Part shown: one piece after another, positions 34,988-48,691 of the stretch
Numbering within the stretch: the first letter of the stretch is position 1
Layout: each line of letters opens with the position of its first letter
Source: Eretmocerus hayati
Taxonomy: Eukaryota; Arthropoda; Insecta; Hymenoptera; Aphelinidae
Assembly (NCBI GenBank): GCA_029851415.1
Contig: CM056742.1
Coordinates: forward strand, 50,384,954-50,448,953
DNA length: 64,000 nucleotides
Reading direction: 5' to 3'
Program-made: the position numbers and the translations under genes
Notes under the pieces: model-generated
The model's database searches: none
What the model was told of the DNA's origin: nothing
The model's input: only the letters and a program-made list of their open reading frames with translations

Positions 34988-35754
34988 GATGGCGCCACCG
35001 CTATTTTCAAAAGGCTGGGAAGAACTCTTAAGTTGTGCTCGAGTATCAATGATTTCACATATGGGTAATTCCGCCAACTTAAGATTTAGAGGAGAACGAG
35101 AGAACAAATTTTTTTTGAGGCAATACCCAGCGATAGTTCTTCTTGTTTCATGTGCCAAACGAAGTAATAAAACCCCTGAGTGCACGATTTTTATGATAGG
35201 GTCTTTCGGGAAATCCATATCTCGTAAATCAAACAATGCTGGAGAAAATATTTCCTCTCCTCTTCTCTCACCTCATTTCTCAGCATGAAACCATGATTTG
35301 AAAGAATTTTAACCAAATGGAATCGACGTGAAATTGGCTGAATTTTCAAAAAATGTGATTGAAATGCCGTGAAATGAGATCCTGAAGATGTCTGAGCTAT
35401 TTTCTAGCAAAAAATTCAATTTTAATACGAAAAAAAGATTTCCAACGTCTCACATTGCAATGAAAATAGCCGGTGGCTGTTTCAGAACCATGGCAGAGCT
35501 CATTTATGAACTCTAAATTTCGAGAACCCTACCCTTGTTGTATCGAAATTGAAATAAACAGACCTAGAAACAACTCCAATGGCAAGAAGTGTCTGCGATG
35601 ACAAATAAGCCAGATTATGAATTGTTCAATGAATCTAATTCAAATATGACAACCAGGCCGATATTGCACTCTACAGGATCATTCATTATTCGAAAATAAA
35701 CCGGCCCCTGATAAACATGAATTCTCATAACAATTAACATATAGTACCTTCCAA
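34988..35754 (+). other. intron sequence, nothing recognised
   Basis: AT-rich. A 21-bp segment at 35059-35079 is repeated exactly inverted at 37862-37882, and the phrase TTTTTATGATAGGGTCTTT at about 35190 recurs near 37624; old repeat debris is likely. Confidence 0.4.
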
Positions 35755-36420
35755 AATTAAAGGATCATGCATGGTCTCACTAAATCCATGACAACTTCGA
35801 ACCCCTTCATCGTATAAGAATTTGGAAAAAGTATGTTGAAGATCACAAGAAAATCTATCGATTCATGTGTTTCAGATATTTTTCAAGTGCTTTTTGAGTG
35901 CCCGTAATGACATTGAAAATTTAAAAGAATTCTTCTTCAGTGGATCACTTACAACTTTGACGGGAAAGGTCGGATCATAAGAATTCTTACGGGATCTTGT
36001 AGCTCGTCTCATAACCTACAATTTTTTTCTTCTAAAGTTTCCTGTACGACCTTTCCTGTCTGAGTAACAAGCTTGGAGAGGAATGTTTGTATAGCATAGG
36101 CTGCTATACAAACATTTCGCATGGAGATCCCGAGGCTGACACCTGTTTTGTTTCGACTTGCTCTATTCTAGTGCGAAAATTCATCAAAAAAATATCACGC
36201 CACTCGATTTTGACATAAAATAATCTCATCTTTCAGAATATTCTATCAGATTTTGTCTCAAATATAATATGGACGGCCAAAACATGAATTGAATCAATTT
36301 TCATAACAAAACTTGGAAAATCGATGTCACTTCAAATTTGAGACAAAACCTGATACATTTTCCTGGAAGATGAGGTCATTTAGTCGCCCTATACTAAAAA
36401 ATTCTATTCGACAGATTCTT
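35755..36420. mobile_element. diverged relative of the 648-3745 foldback
   Basis: GGATCATGCATGGTCTCA (35762), a CGGGATCTTGTAGCTC block (35990) and TTCTTCTAAAG follow the same order as GGATCATGCATAGTCTCA (1032), CGGGATTTTGTAGCTC (1262) and the following arm sequence. Its own right part pairs with its left (ATTTTGTCTCAAAT at 36250 with ATTTGAGACAAAA at 36335). It also holds a perfect 15-bp stem, AATGTTTGTATAGCA, at 36081-36115. Confidence 0.6.
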
Positions 36421-39400
36421 AGAAGACAACAAAAAGACTCTGTATAGTAGCCCATTTTCCTTTCGTCACTTCTCACAATTTCAACACTGCGGTAATTCTG
36501 GTAAAAGATACTCCACGTTGACGTGATGCTTCCTATTGGACAGTGTGTCGAACAAACAGGGTATCTCTTCAAGATCTTTCAGAAGTTAATCTATACACTT
36601 TTCTATCAAATGCGTTTCCATCGAGGTAGGGGACCAAAACTGTGAAAAATAACATAAAAGTACGAATATACTCTAATTACACAAGTGGAACTTCTTATAC
36701 GGAAAAATGTGCAGATACCTTATTTGTTGGTTTTTCCGAGATCTACAAAAAATACCTGAACATTTTTTTGCAGTAAAGTGCAATCTCTTTGATTTATGGA
36801 ACCAACACCGAGAATAATAACAAAAAAAATATGGAAATATTCTCATTACGGGAATGTAATGTCTTATACGGGAAAATATATGGATATCTTTCTTGATCAT
36901 TTTTTAAAGATCTGCAAAAAGTTGCTCTACACTTTCTGCAACAAAATGCATTCCTTCTGAGTTATCGAGGATAGAGGACTAGAACATTTCGAAGAGGAGC
37001 ACTTTTTTGAATAAAATTGGAAAGTTTCAGAGGTTACAATTATAATTATTGTCAGATTTTGTCAGTACAGATGCCTAGGACCATATCCAACCAGAATCCC
37101 ATCCTCGGGTGACAAGCCTATGTTCACGTACTTCAAAAACGTCGCGATCGTATGAAATCTCACCATATAAGTGGGTCCTAGGATCCCCAGGGTTCAAATT
37201 TAAAAGACACATTCATCTCTATCATCCATCACTGTGAGAATCAACTTTGAAAAGACAAATGAAAAAGCCATCTGTCCATATTGCGATGTGTCATCAATTT
37301 TATTGTGTTTTCCAATCGATTCATGCAACTTTTTTCTCGCGTTAGAGTTGTGATTAGTTTTCTTCTATGATAGGCACACATATCCGGCTTAAATCATTCT
37401 GTTTGTGACACTCAGACGATGAATTTTTCGTGGTTCCGATGAGGAAAAGAGGGTAGGTCTTTTGGGTAATGCTGCGTGAATGCGAAAACTAAAAAAAGAT
37501 TGAATCACGGGTTCCCATTGGAAACACCTCCCTGAAACTTCTTTATCGATAGGCACATCTATCTCCGTCTGGTTTTGTGGTAGTGTGGTATAATAGGATG
37601 GTGTTGGATGCTTTATAAAAAATTTTTATGATAGGGTCTTTTGAGTTACATGCTGAAGAATGCTGCCGATGGTAGTGAATACCACCCACTTACTCTTACG
37701 AAAAGCCTATCATTCCATGATTCTGAGACCTTTAGTGAATAGGTAGGCGCTAAGTAATATTTGAGACTGAATCTTGGCACTGTTTGGACCATGTTTGAGC
37801 ATTGAGGACAAGCATTTTGGTACAGACGGAGCGTATAGCCTTGCATACCACGTCTTTTTTCAGTTGGCGGAATTACCCATATCGGTACCATAAGGATAAC
37901 GTGGTAACGTCACACCAACCTGCATGTCATTTTGGAGCAACACACGGATCTAGCATTTAGCCACTAAAATTGATCTCACGGTCAAAATCAGTTTGAGCTA
38001 TAGTTTTGGGGTTTTGAAATTTCGTTTTGATCATCAGATATTTTTGAAAAAAGTGATGTACCACACACACCTGATATAAAAATTTAGCAAAACCAAATTT
38101 TCGCGGAAAAGCACTCCACGAAGGATGAAACTCAGTTTCTCTCGAGATTTTCAGGTATGGAAAAGGTGCGACTGGCAATTTACTTTGAGTAACAGATGAT
38201 GTGGAAAGGTTTGGAATGGGGCAAATTCATTTTTACTGTTGAGAGAAACTGAGCGAATAAAATTTTAGTGAAATAAATTGCGTCACAAAATGTACTTGCA
38301 CACCATATACCCAAAAAATGTGATCTTGATTCTTGTAGCTGTGGGATTTGATGCTCAATACCTCGATATTTGATGAGTTTGCCCGCCTGGAACCCGAGTG
38401 AGCCTCTCGGTGGAGCCACTCACAAAGTCCGAAGAGAGGAAGAACCACGTCACACGGACCTGACATTTTGACCGCATTTTTCTGTTGATAATTTCTTTGT
38501 TTAGCCGTGGGCCAAAAAATTAACGACTGCACTAGAAAGAACACGACAGAATCCATTGAGAATGACCTTTGAGGTTTTTTCCTCAAACGTTTTAAGGCTT
38601 AGTACAAGCAGGCACACATTATTTCAGTTTTCACGAAACTACTCATATGGGGACGAGTGAGTCTACTAGCTCTGTTACCCAGCGAAATCGTGCGAGAAGA
38701 TTGTTGGTAAGAGTATTACACTCATTGGTATTATATCTCTATGATTACATCACCGTGGCGCGAATCGTTTTTACTCGACCAATGACACTAGCAGATCACT
38801 TTTTCAATGGTGATCGATAGGCTCTTCTTGATCGCCGTTAGATGAGGCACATATCACACGACAAGAGTGGCTCAACTCTAATTCTGTTGAATTTCTAATC
38901 CGACGCTTGCTTCGCGCAATGATATCCAACCTGAGACACTGACACCAGTGGCTGCACTCAAATTCCGATGGCGAGCTTAAATCGGCAAGAAACTAAACGA
39001 TACTCGCGCTTTCCCTTCGGCACTGCGTTTACCGCTCGGCTCACGGACATTAATTGGCATGCGAGTGTGGCGCAATGTATAATAGCCCCATCAGCCCCAT
39101 GCAAACCCAGGACCAACAGTGGTTCACGTGGGGACGTACACATACTCATCTCACTACTCAATTCACTTGATCTTGTGCGTACAAACTTTTGCGCGCGATG
39201 GTTGAGTATAATATTGCAACTCAAGCAGGAGTGCTGTCGCTGCACCACCTGCATCGTAGCGCTCGCTGGGGTTACGGTGTACGCGACTTACTTACTAACT
39301 TGTATTCGGAAGCCCATCAGGTCCAGCCAGAACGTGGGGATATACTATTTAGTCCGCGGGGCTTCGCGCCTATAGCTGACGACGATTAGAGCGTCAGGAA

Positions 39401-39890
39401 TGTCAGGATGGGCCCCCGATAGAGCATCTCGTCCAAGCTCGGCTAGTCTACGAGCGAGGCCGCGCGGGCCTTTACCGCCCGCTCACGCGATATGCGCTGG
39501 TGCGCCCCGCCATCACTACTTATGCTCTGCATGCCTTCTTTCAATCTTTGGCAGAGACTGGCAGTAACGCATCGAGAACAACCCGTCACTACATAACCCT
39601 TCCTTTCGAAGCACGCGTTATGCCCTCGAGCGACGCGCACTTATACGTGTATGCATACCCTGGACTTGATATTATCTGCAGCCCAACTTTATGATTGATG
39701 CTGAAGCACGCGGTGTGGGTGATTCCGTCGCGTAACTGTTCAATTTTTACAAATACGTGCATGTCATATAGGCCAGTAACTCTAGCTCTGAATTCGTGAG
39801 TTTTCGACATGAGTGCCAAAGGACGGTTCTATTTTTTTTTCGATGCGGGATACCCTATAGAACACCCCCCCCCCCCATAAAATGGAACAA
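36421..39890 (+). other. intron sequence, no gene recognised
   Basis: Two loosely similar stretches (around 37895 ACGTCACACCAACCTGCATG and 38450 ACGTCACACGGACCTGACAT) suggest an old duplication. GC is raised at about 38960-39480 and there is a 135-codon frame at 38968-39375, but it has no motif and no codon bias like the dachsous exon. A C12 run lies at 39865-39876. Confidence 0.4.
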
Positions 39891-39969
39891 CCCCAGGGGT
39901 GCGCAAAAAATTACAACAACAAAATAGTGCGAAATGTTGTACTTTTTTGCGTTATTTCGCATCCCGGGG
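39891..39969. repeat. 79-bp imperfect hairpin
   Basis: CCCCAGGGGTGCG…ATTACAACA pairs with TGTTGTAC…CGCATCCCGGGG. It may be the end of an unrecognised element or a structured RNA segment; the sequence gives no way to choose. Confidence 0.6.
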
Positions 39970-42900
39970 AGCCGTTATAATATTTGGATCATTTCTCATG
40001 GTACTATGTTGTAGGCGATGAAATTCTCTAAATTTAAAAAAAAAACCATGGTAAAATTCTTTCCGTAACTCGAGATAATTAGCAACAAAGCTGGAAAATG
40101 CCAAAAATTTCCTTCATTTTTCATTTTGAGGGAAGCCAATGGATCGATGTGTACTTGCTGGAAAATGTAGCCCTCATAGAGTACTATATGTAAAAAAAAA
40201 AACCAGAGCGATCCGTCAATAAATATTGACGCTATTCTAATTGTTTATCCCAAATTGTTGTTTTTTGCAATAGCCGTAAAAATTTTCCACGTGCACTAAA
40301 GTTGTCGCAAAAAATCAGAGAGCTTCCTGGAACCCTCAACTATAAGATGCGATCATAAAACCGGTCACTTTGTTACAAAAAATCGTCTCTGGAGCCAATT
40401 GTTTATAAAAATCGGAAATTGCCGATTTTATTTTGCACACAATTCCGCGAGTAATGGATATATGGAAAAATTCGTTTTTGGACGTTGTAAATTCTTCTCT
40501 AAATTTAAAAAAAAAAAACATCACTCCACGACCTTTTGGACGGGAGATACCGATTTTTTTTTAAAAATCGATATTTTATAAACAATTGAATATTAAGGGC
40601 CGAAATTTGCGGGAAATAGTAGAAAAATGTTCAAAGTTTCATACACAGAATGTTTGGTTCACATACCTTGACTTGCGTCCTTGTCCCAGCAGGTGAAAGT
40701 TAATGTTTCCTTTATCTCGCTTGAAAAAAGCTGCAGGGGTGAGGAGTGGGGGTACTCCCGCGGCAGCGTGGCGGGCCGACCAGAAACTGAGCCGCGCTCT
40801 TCAAATCCGAGCGCTCGGAATTTTTGACGATATCTCGGGTCCTACTAGACCGTTTTTGATCATTTTTTTTTAATTTGGGGTAGCTTTCAGAAAAAAACAC
40901 AATGGCGTATTAATTATAAGGATTTGAACGGCCATTTTGGGTGTATAAGGGGTACCGTGAAAATAAGAGGTTTTGGTCCAATTTTTCCCGTGTATCAACT
41001 AATGTTTCTCACAGAAACATTCTGAATCTGTTGAACGTGGATAATCGATAAGGGAAAGCTCCTCGGAAAATTTGAAAATTATGAAAACTTTTCCGAAAAA
41101 AAAATTCTATTGAAAAGCGCATAATCCCCAAAAAAATAAGCAGAGGGAACACCATATCAGTTTTCATTCTGGAAAATCCGGAATTCGGGAAATATTTCCA
41201 AGTTTCACCCCAACAATTCATAAGATGCCAATTCTTCCAAGAGAGATTTTTATTCGTACTACACTATGATGAGCTGTGATAAAGAAAAACAGAAAAGAAA
41301 CTTTTATGCCCATGACTAACATTAAGTATGCAGACCCAATATTTTTTTAGGTCATAGCTAACCTTACATGGCCCCGGCTCAGTGGGAGCATGTTGATATA
41401 TGATCATGAGGAACTTATTTTTAATCGGCCGGGTGTCAACAATTAGGTCATTGAGCTTGGTTCTCAGATTCATCTCTATCGTTGCTCAATCGAGCTTTCA
41501 CGTTGAATCATTCTAATGTTCTTCACTTTTTTTCAAATTGCAAGTAGACGGGCTGATGAAGGGGCCAGTGACAACTCGGAATTGCTTAGAGCCTGCGTGT
41601 GAATTATCAACTATTCTTTCATAAGCTTACTTGAACTCTAAGACGCGCGCGTTGCGCGCGGATGGTTACGATCACTTAGAATTCTGGAACATACGGCAAA
41701 AGCTATTGTGTTTGAAAAACAAATTATGCAGGCTTATATGCTACCAGAAAGGAGCAAATATGATATAGTATAAAAATATGGGATGGAAATGTCATCCATC
41801 TATATGTTTATCTATCTAACATGCCTCGAAATCGAAATTAATGGATTGCTGATTCAAAAATTCACGAATGTCTGAAGGATTTTTCGAATAATCTCAAAAA
41901 ACTACTCGATCTACAATTCCCCCCCCCCCCACCCACCACAATTTCCCTGGAAAACTCGGCGACTCGTTTTGGTATGAAAAATCATTGGGCTTTCAAACAT
42001 GATCAAACACTTCTCCCTCTCCGGCTGTGACCGTGCAACAATGATGCTAACAAAATATGATTTTGTTATAATAATTGTTTACAACAAATAGATTTCGTTC
42101 ATCACAACGCATAATGGAGTCCGACAATATTCAAGAATCAGTTCAATGATTCAATAAACACAGAAATGAAACGAAGAATTGTTAGTATAACAGCCAACGT
42201 ATAACGTGTACTTGGTCCCAAGCGCCTGGTCTGGGGCTCCATTTTAGCAGTCTCTCGGTAGAAAATCGAAAATTTCAGATTTCTTCGATATTGAAACGAT
42301 GTTATTGTCAAGTATACATCTTCCTCTTTCGAATGGGCTTGGTTTCATCTCGATATTCTTAATATCATCGAAACTATATGAAAATTAAGAAGGGATACGC
42401 TGGCTACCCATGCAAGCCCGTGTTAACCGCGCCGGACGCTTTCCACGCGTTCATAGGCTGAGGACTGGGTTTCCCTGGGAAGTTGTGACGACCTTTCCTA
42501 TGGAAAATTCTGAGATCTACAACTGTGACCCCTAGTGTTTTCCCCGGAAAATGCATATTTCCCAAGATATTGGTAAAAAAAACCCTAACTTTGCACTAAA
42601 AATAGTTAATAACAAAGGGTTGGCAAAAGAATTCGCCCGAGCAACCTCGAAATATCGGTTCAGTGGGTGGAAATGCATACGGGAGCATGGGTGGGCGCCC
42701 AGACTCTTTATGCTCAGCTGCTACCACGAAATCATGATCGGACCCCGTGGGTTGGTTTGTATCTTTGTAGATAGCTTTGTATTAAAGGGATATCATCACT
42801 AAATATAATTTTGAATATAATCTGCAGCAACAAATCTTCAAAAGTAGATTTATATGATGGTATATTTCTTTCAAATCGAGCCGTAAACCTGACGATTGTT

Positions 42901-45900
42901 TTGAAATTCAAAACTCCGACGATTAGAGCCTCTGTGCAATCGTTGTACATCGGATCACTATTATATTAATGCCGCATGACCGTCAAAGCTTTAGCCATGC
43001 TTGTGGACGTCTCACTGTACATGAAATTCTTTTGAAACTTGAAACTTTTTATCAAGGCGTCTCGCACCCAAGTAAATATCTGAGTTTTGATTCCGAGTAA
43101 GTGGACGTCCGAATGTTCATGAGATACCCCCGGTCAGCAGTCACAAAAAGTCACACTTTCGACGACCCCCTCCCCCCCTCTGAACGCGGACGTCCTTTCT
43201 GCAAGACCCCGAAGATTGCGAACGATATTTGAGTACTCGCACAAGTTCTTGGATACGGCATTCAACAGTTGCACGCTTCCACATAAAATCTGAAACAGAT
43301 TCATTGTTCAGCAAGGAAACGTCATTCCCTCATCAAAAACATCTTTTCTCGACCGAAGGCGAAACTGTTAAATATCTACACGCTTTCGAACGAGTGCTGT
43401 GCTCCGTGCTGTACTTGTACCGTTAACCTGAATTTGTACTCCAAAGTGTACGGAGCCAAACTTATCAAACGATTATTGATTCTACAAATTAATGTATGGT
43501 GTATGGAATTTCGTACAACGCAGACGAATGTTGTGGATTCGTGATCTGATTAAAACTCATTTGTGAGCCACACTCAATTAACCTTTATTTTGAATGTGTC
43601 CATGTAGCTTGATGCAAATTTATCTGCAGTATTTCACGAAATGAGATCTCCAGTGTATATTACAAGCACCAATAGCTGAAGAGCGTTGGGTGAACCGTCA
43701 CATATAATTCAGTAGGTGGGCTCGTTAACGTTCTGGTTCGAATTTCGGGACGCACGAATTATACCAATTTTATAATTTTTCATCCAGATGTAACCTCAAT
43801 AAATTGGACTCAAAAATACAAAAGTGGATCCAGAAGTTAGTCCAATTTTGCACTCTTTGAAAAAGGCAACTGCCAATGTTTGTCATTTTTCTGTACGATC
43901 GAGTGATGCCTCCTTTCAAGCATTCTCATGCACAACTTTCTCTTTAAGTTGATCTATCTTCCGTGTGGAGAACTTCTCACACGGCAGCAGCGTGCCAACA
44001 GGCGCTTGTGTGGTCGATTATTCGACCTAATGATAACCTTTATTTCATTTTGGTAGCAGTTTAATCGTGCCTGAAATATTTATAGCTGCGCCAAGGCTTC
44101 CTTGATATGTTCACTCTAGGATGAAGAATGTATAAAGATAAATGATCCACCATTGAGATTATCCCAGTTATATCTATTTTCTCAACAAAAAATCACAGAT
44201 GCTTCTGATTATCACAGCTTTGATTCCGAACCTTACAAGAGAAAATTAGTCGAAATCAATGTAGAAGTTTCCATCAAATCAAAATCATAAGAGCGTCTGA
44301 TCTAACTTATGATCGATGAATGAGCCCACAGCTACATAGGATGCGCACTTATAGACGCGCATACGTGCGTGAATCCAGTGCAGTTCGTCGGTTGACTTTC
44401 GCAACAGGTGAGCCTCGGCTTTGCGGCGGACCTCATGCATAACACAACACTATTATTGGCAGGCATTTGGTGTGTAATATCTATCTGAGGACTGAGGAGT
44501 AAGGCGAAGATTGAGGGAGGGGAGAGGGGGGCAGTGCTGACTTACAGACATGAGGAAAAGGGACAGGAAGAGTGGGGAACAAGAGGCCACGAAACCCACG
44601 AAACGCGCCGAGTGTCGGCATGACGAAGGGCCTTAACACCAGGGCCATGCCATCTCTGCGAGATAGATATTGAGGATGAAGAGGAGAACGGAGGAGAGAA
44701 AAATTCTCTCTCGACACCGAAACAGAGCAGAGAGTGGTTTGGGCGAGCGTTGGACGGCCGCGCCGCACGTGAACAGCGGGCGGTGCTGTTCGGGTCAAAT
44801 ACCTTACGTGGAATCGATTTGGGTCTCTCTTGCGGTGGTGGGCTAGTGAGCTCTCTTGTGGGCCTTGAGCAGCCTCCCAAATGGTTGAAGAGCTTATGAT
44901 GTACTCGCGTATCCATCATTTTAAGTGATCGAAAGACTCATCATTATTTCGAGACGCGTACATCGGCTTGAGCAGGTACAGGCGTTGAAGGGATGGCAAA
45001 GAAAAAAAATGAATGGATGCTTCGAGGGATGCTTGAACTCTTTGAGAATTGATTCAAGATTATTCCCTTTCGGTTCATCGGATATGATTTTGATAGAGCC
45101 TGATGATCTTTACTCTATAGAATACATCATATTCAATATTGAATTGGTGAACTCTTGCATCCCTTGCGTTAATAAAATATCAAATATCATCGTTGAGATA
45201 TTAGTGGCTGGTCCGCTTGGACGTCTAGATCGATTCCCAGGCAAACTTTCTTAGTTCGCATCCTGGCGGTACTAAAAGTATCAGGGCCTCAAACGATGTG
45301 AAATTCCAAGATCTATTGTCCAAAGAAAAGGACAGTTCTAGTATCCAGATGATGTCTCCGACAGACTTCTGAAATGGCCGAATCAACCGTAAACAACAAC
45401 GGTACAGTGGGCTTTCTAATTAGATCTTTCTCAATTAGGTTTCCCAATCCTCGGTTCGCAGAAACATCGTTAAATCACTGATGGGTGGTACAGACCCCCA
45501 GGCAAGTGTCGTGTGGTTTCATTCGCAGAGGTATCCCCTTGTAATTGTTTCTTCTCATCAACTTTCGGGAAAGTGCGTACATATAATCACAGAAGTTTTT
45601 ATGATTTCAAATTGATGATAGGATACATTGAATTTTGCTTCATTATTGATATCCAATGTGGGTGGATCGAGTAGGTAAACTCATTGACTATAGGATGGAA
45701 TTCGTCCATACAGCTATATCGTAACAGATAGCACTGCTTGAATCTTTCGGCGTGTTCTTCATCGTATCCTTATTCGAATAATCCCAAGATACGACCGGGT
45801 CTTGAATGTCTCAACCGTGTAATTCACTGATAAACTTACTGAGCTACATGTGTAATGTATGTGAGTCTTTGGAGACGTTTCCGGCCCATCGCATCTCAGA

Positions 45901-45941
45901 AGGGTATCTGGAAAGAATCTTTATTCTGAATACTACACAAA
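39970..45941 (+). other. long intron stretch, no feature recognised
   Basis: No gene, tandem array or long inverted repeat was found by eye. Small items: a C12 run at 41919-41930, and a purine-rich tract at about 44480-44720 whose frames on the other strand are low-complexity. A GGTTCGAATTTC block at 43733 resembles a pol III B box but lacks a paired T stem. Confidence 0.35.
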
Positions 45942-46372
45942 AGTTGCACAATAGTATATTACGCAACAAGTGCGAGAAGGTCAATTTCCGCACAAGTTGC
46001 CAAACGAGTGCGTGAATGTTACTTCTCGCGCGAGTTGGCAACGTGTGCGGAAACTTCTCGCACGTGTTGCGTATACTATTTTTTGCAACTGTGCGCGAAG
46101 TTGTAATTAAATGCACCACTGTCCGAGCAAGATTATCTTGGAAACGAAGTTTTCAAGAAAGGCCAAATTCAGAGGGATGACGTGACATCATATTTTGGAA
46201 CTGTGCGTGAATGAAAATGCATTAGAGCGAGAAGTAACATTTACGCACACTTCACCAGTGCGTAAATGTAAAACTGTGCGAGAAGTCATTCACGCATTAC
46301 TTCTCGCACTGTAAATGATGAAGAGAAGTCTCATTTTTTTACAACTTCGCGCACACAGTTGCAAAAAATATT
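45942..46372. mobile_element. tandem pair of hairpin elements with shared AGTTGCA ends
   Basis: A first palindrome (about 45942-46090) and a second (about 46082-46372) share the terminus TTTTTGCAACT in the middle. The second has ends TTTTGCAACTGTGCGCGAAG and, reverse-complemented, TTTTTGCAACTGTGTGCGCG. Both are rich in GCGAGAAG/CTTCTCGC. They look like two related MITEs joined at a common end, or one element with three termini. Confidence 0.72.
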
Positions 46373-46751
46373 TTTCGAGATTCATGCCAGTACCCACGTA
46401 GAACCTAGAGCCGAAAAAAGCTCATATCTAGCTACTTATCAGTCTAGTTTTTTGAAGATCGCATCTTCCACTCTTTTAAGAATTTTTAAATGTTTTTACT
46501 TCAATTCATCTTCCACGTTGAAGCCTAATGGGTCCTTGGAGTCAATTTTCTCGGTAGCTGAGAGAATTCCTTCAAAGTAACATCTTGCAAGATGCTACTC
46601 TATTCGTCGGCCCCTACGAAAACTATCACATTTCAACCTCCCTACGAAGAGTAGCACATTTCGCCAATGTTAAAGCATAGAACGAATATGTTAGTTTTCG
46701 TGGGAAAGTCGGGCCGGCGTCTCGATTTAAATAGGAGTTAGAATGATTATC

Positions 46752-47010
46752 AAGGGCATGCGGTAGCCGTGCAACCTGGCCGTAGAACTCTGTTCACCTC
46801 AAATTCTAAGAACTTTGCAGAAATATGGGAACGACTGGACGGCTGGTACATCATCACCTATAACATGGGCACTATTTTGTTTACACTTCACTCAAATTCT
46901 CTTCCGGTTCTGGATAAACGATCGGAGGTCCCATGATAAATGCCCTAAATCGAAAGAGAATTTGAATGAAGTGTGTATAGAATCAGCTTGCACGGCTAAC
47001 GTTCAGTGAA
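46752..47010. mobile_element. ~260-bp inverted-repeat MITE
   Basis: The left end GGTAGCCGTGCAAC pairs with the right end, reverse complement GTTAGCCGTGCAAG. An inner stem of 24 bp with one mismatch (left TACACTTCACTCAAATTCTC from 46878, its complement ending near 46979) encloses a loop of about 55 bases. The end resembles the remnant at 27035. Confidence 0.65.
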
Positions 47011-47660
47011 CGAAATAGGCCCGTGCAACACCCCGCATTTACCTCGAGATCTTTTTGGAGCCACCATCTTCTTGATTGACCTACTCTTGGTTTTTTCAGC
47101 GCTGTCAATCTCGTCTTGGTTGGCGATTTGGATTTGATTCGTGGTAGATTAGAATTACTTGTTTTGAATCAAATTTTTGCGCTTTCATTATCTGTTTCAA
47201 AACTCTAAATCTCTGGGCATGCGCTGCGAATTCAAAGTTACGGGGGAAGTACCAAAGGAACGCTGCAGCTCTCAATTTTGAGGCAAATCACCCAGACAGG
47301 CTTCTTTCGGCAAATGAAGTTTTTTTTATCCAAAAAAGTGGGGGTCATGAGAACGTGGCACCGTGGAAAAACAAAGAAATGGCTAGGCAATTTCTCAAAA
47401 ATCGTTGCAGAATCTCTTTATATTTGGCATGAACGCATTCATTTACGTTCTCATTTGGTTGTTACTGGCAGACCATTCTCCAACTAATATATCCTTGTTG
47501 TTAGATCGTAGTTCATAAGTTGTTCTTTATATAACCCAGATCTAATTCTGCTCCAATCTCCAATTAGATTCACCTATCTTCAAGAAGAGTTTATATCATC
47601 CATCCGAGCATCCATCAGAACATTTTATTTTGAGTGTGCATTGCATTTGATATTGACGCA

Positions 47661-48691
47661 CCGTCAACTGGGGTAACTTTGGAACAAGAGTCGCATTCTT
47701 TTCCTTAAACCTCGCGAAACTTGTACGCCTTACATCAGAGGCGCATTGTATCATGGTCAACCGAAATATTACAGTCTCAGTTTCGATCGTGGGGTTGATG
47801 GAGTTCATTTTAACATCTCTGGTCGGAGCCAATAAGCGCTGAAAGTCGTGTTCCAAAGTTAGACACGGACTGGGGTAACTTTGAAACAAAAATTGTTATC
47901 ATTATTTATTCTTCAATTAATTCATAAAATAGGTCACGCAATCGATTTTTACCATCAGTAATCAAAAGCTGAGTACCTCAGCTTTCCATTGACCTGCTGT
48001 AAAAGTCTATTTGGGTGATTTTATCTTCTATAATTAAGCATTGACACCTTCAGCATACCTCACTGCCTGCGCCGCGTCGTGGCTAACTCAAATACCTACA
48101 GAGTAGAGTTCTGACAAAAACTGCCATGACTCGGCTTAAGTGGGTCAAAATGAACGTTCTCCGGCTTTTTTTAAAGCTGTCGACAACAATATTCAAGTAA
48201 GTAGAATTCGATTATGATATAGATCTTGGGAAATAATTGAGAGTACATGAACAAGTGTTCCAGAGTTAATCCAGTTTCCAAAAAAAGCACGTACTTGTCA
48301 GGTTTTACTGTAAGAAATTGAAATTGGCTAAGGATACTCCAATGTAACAATGGATTCGTTCAGATGTGTGTACAGACAAGTGAAATCTAGCTCAGCTATC
48401 TTGGATTTGACCTGGTCAAGTCGGAACCACACTACTATTCCCGAGAGACTTTCTGTTGGATTGAAATCATACTTCTGAAGAAGTTGGCTTATAACTAGAT
48501 TAATAGCTGATGGAGGCTCTCGCGCCAATGCAAAACATTGTTTATGCGTGTTCCAAGTGGAGGGAACCGGTATTAAGGCCTCAGGATCATCTGCCTCGCC
48601 AACTGTGGGTGATAACCACTCTTTCATGGGCTGTTCTAGAGTTATCTCCCCTCCCCCCTTCCCCCCGTTCCAAAGTTACCCCTCTTAACGG
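47661..48691. mobile_element. 1.03-kb element with CCGTYAAnnGGGGTAACTTTGG ends
   Basis: The left end CCGTCAACTGGGGTAACTTT pairs with the right end, reverse complement CCGTTAAGAGGGGTAACTTT. A third ACTGGGGTAACTTTGAAAC lies inside near 47870. A 99-codon minus-strand frame (48328-48627) starts about 65 bp from the right end; it has no motif I recognise, so it may be a remnant of the element's own protein or chance. Confidence 0.55.

Noticed and set aside
43660..43750. GGTTCGAATTTC as a tRNA B box
   Set aside because: The bases beside the putative loop do not pair into a T stem and no convincing A box lies at the right distance.
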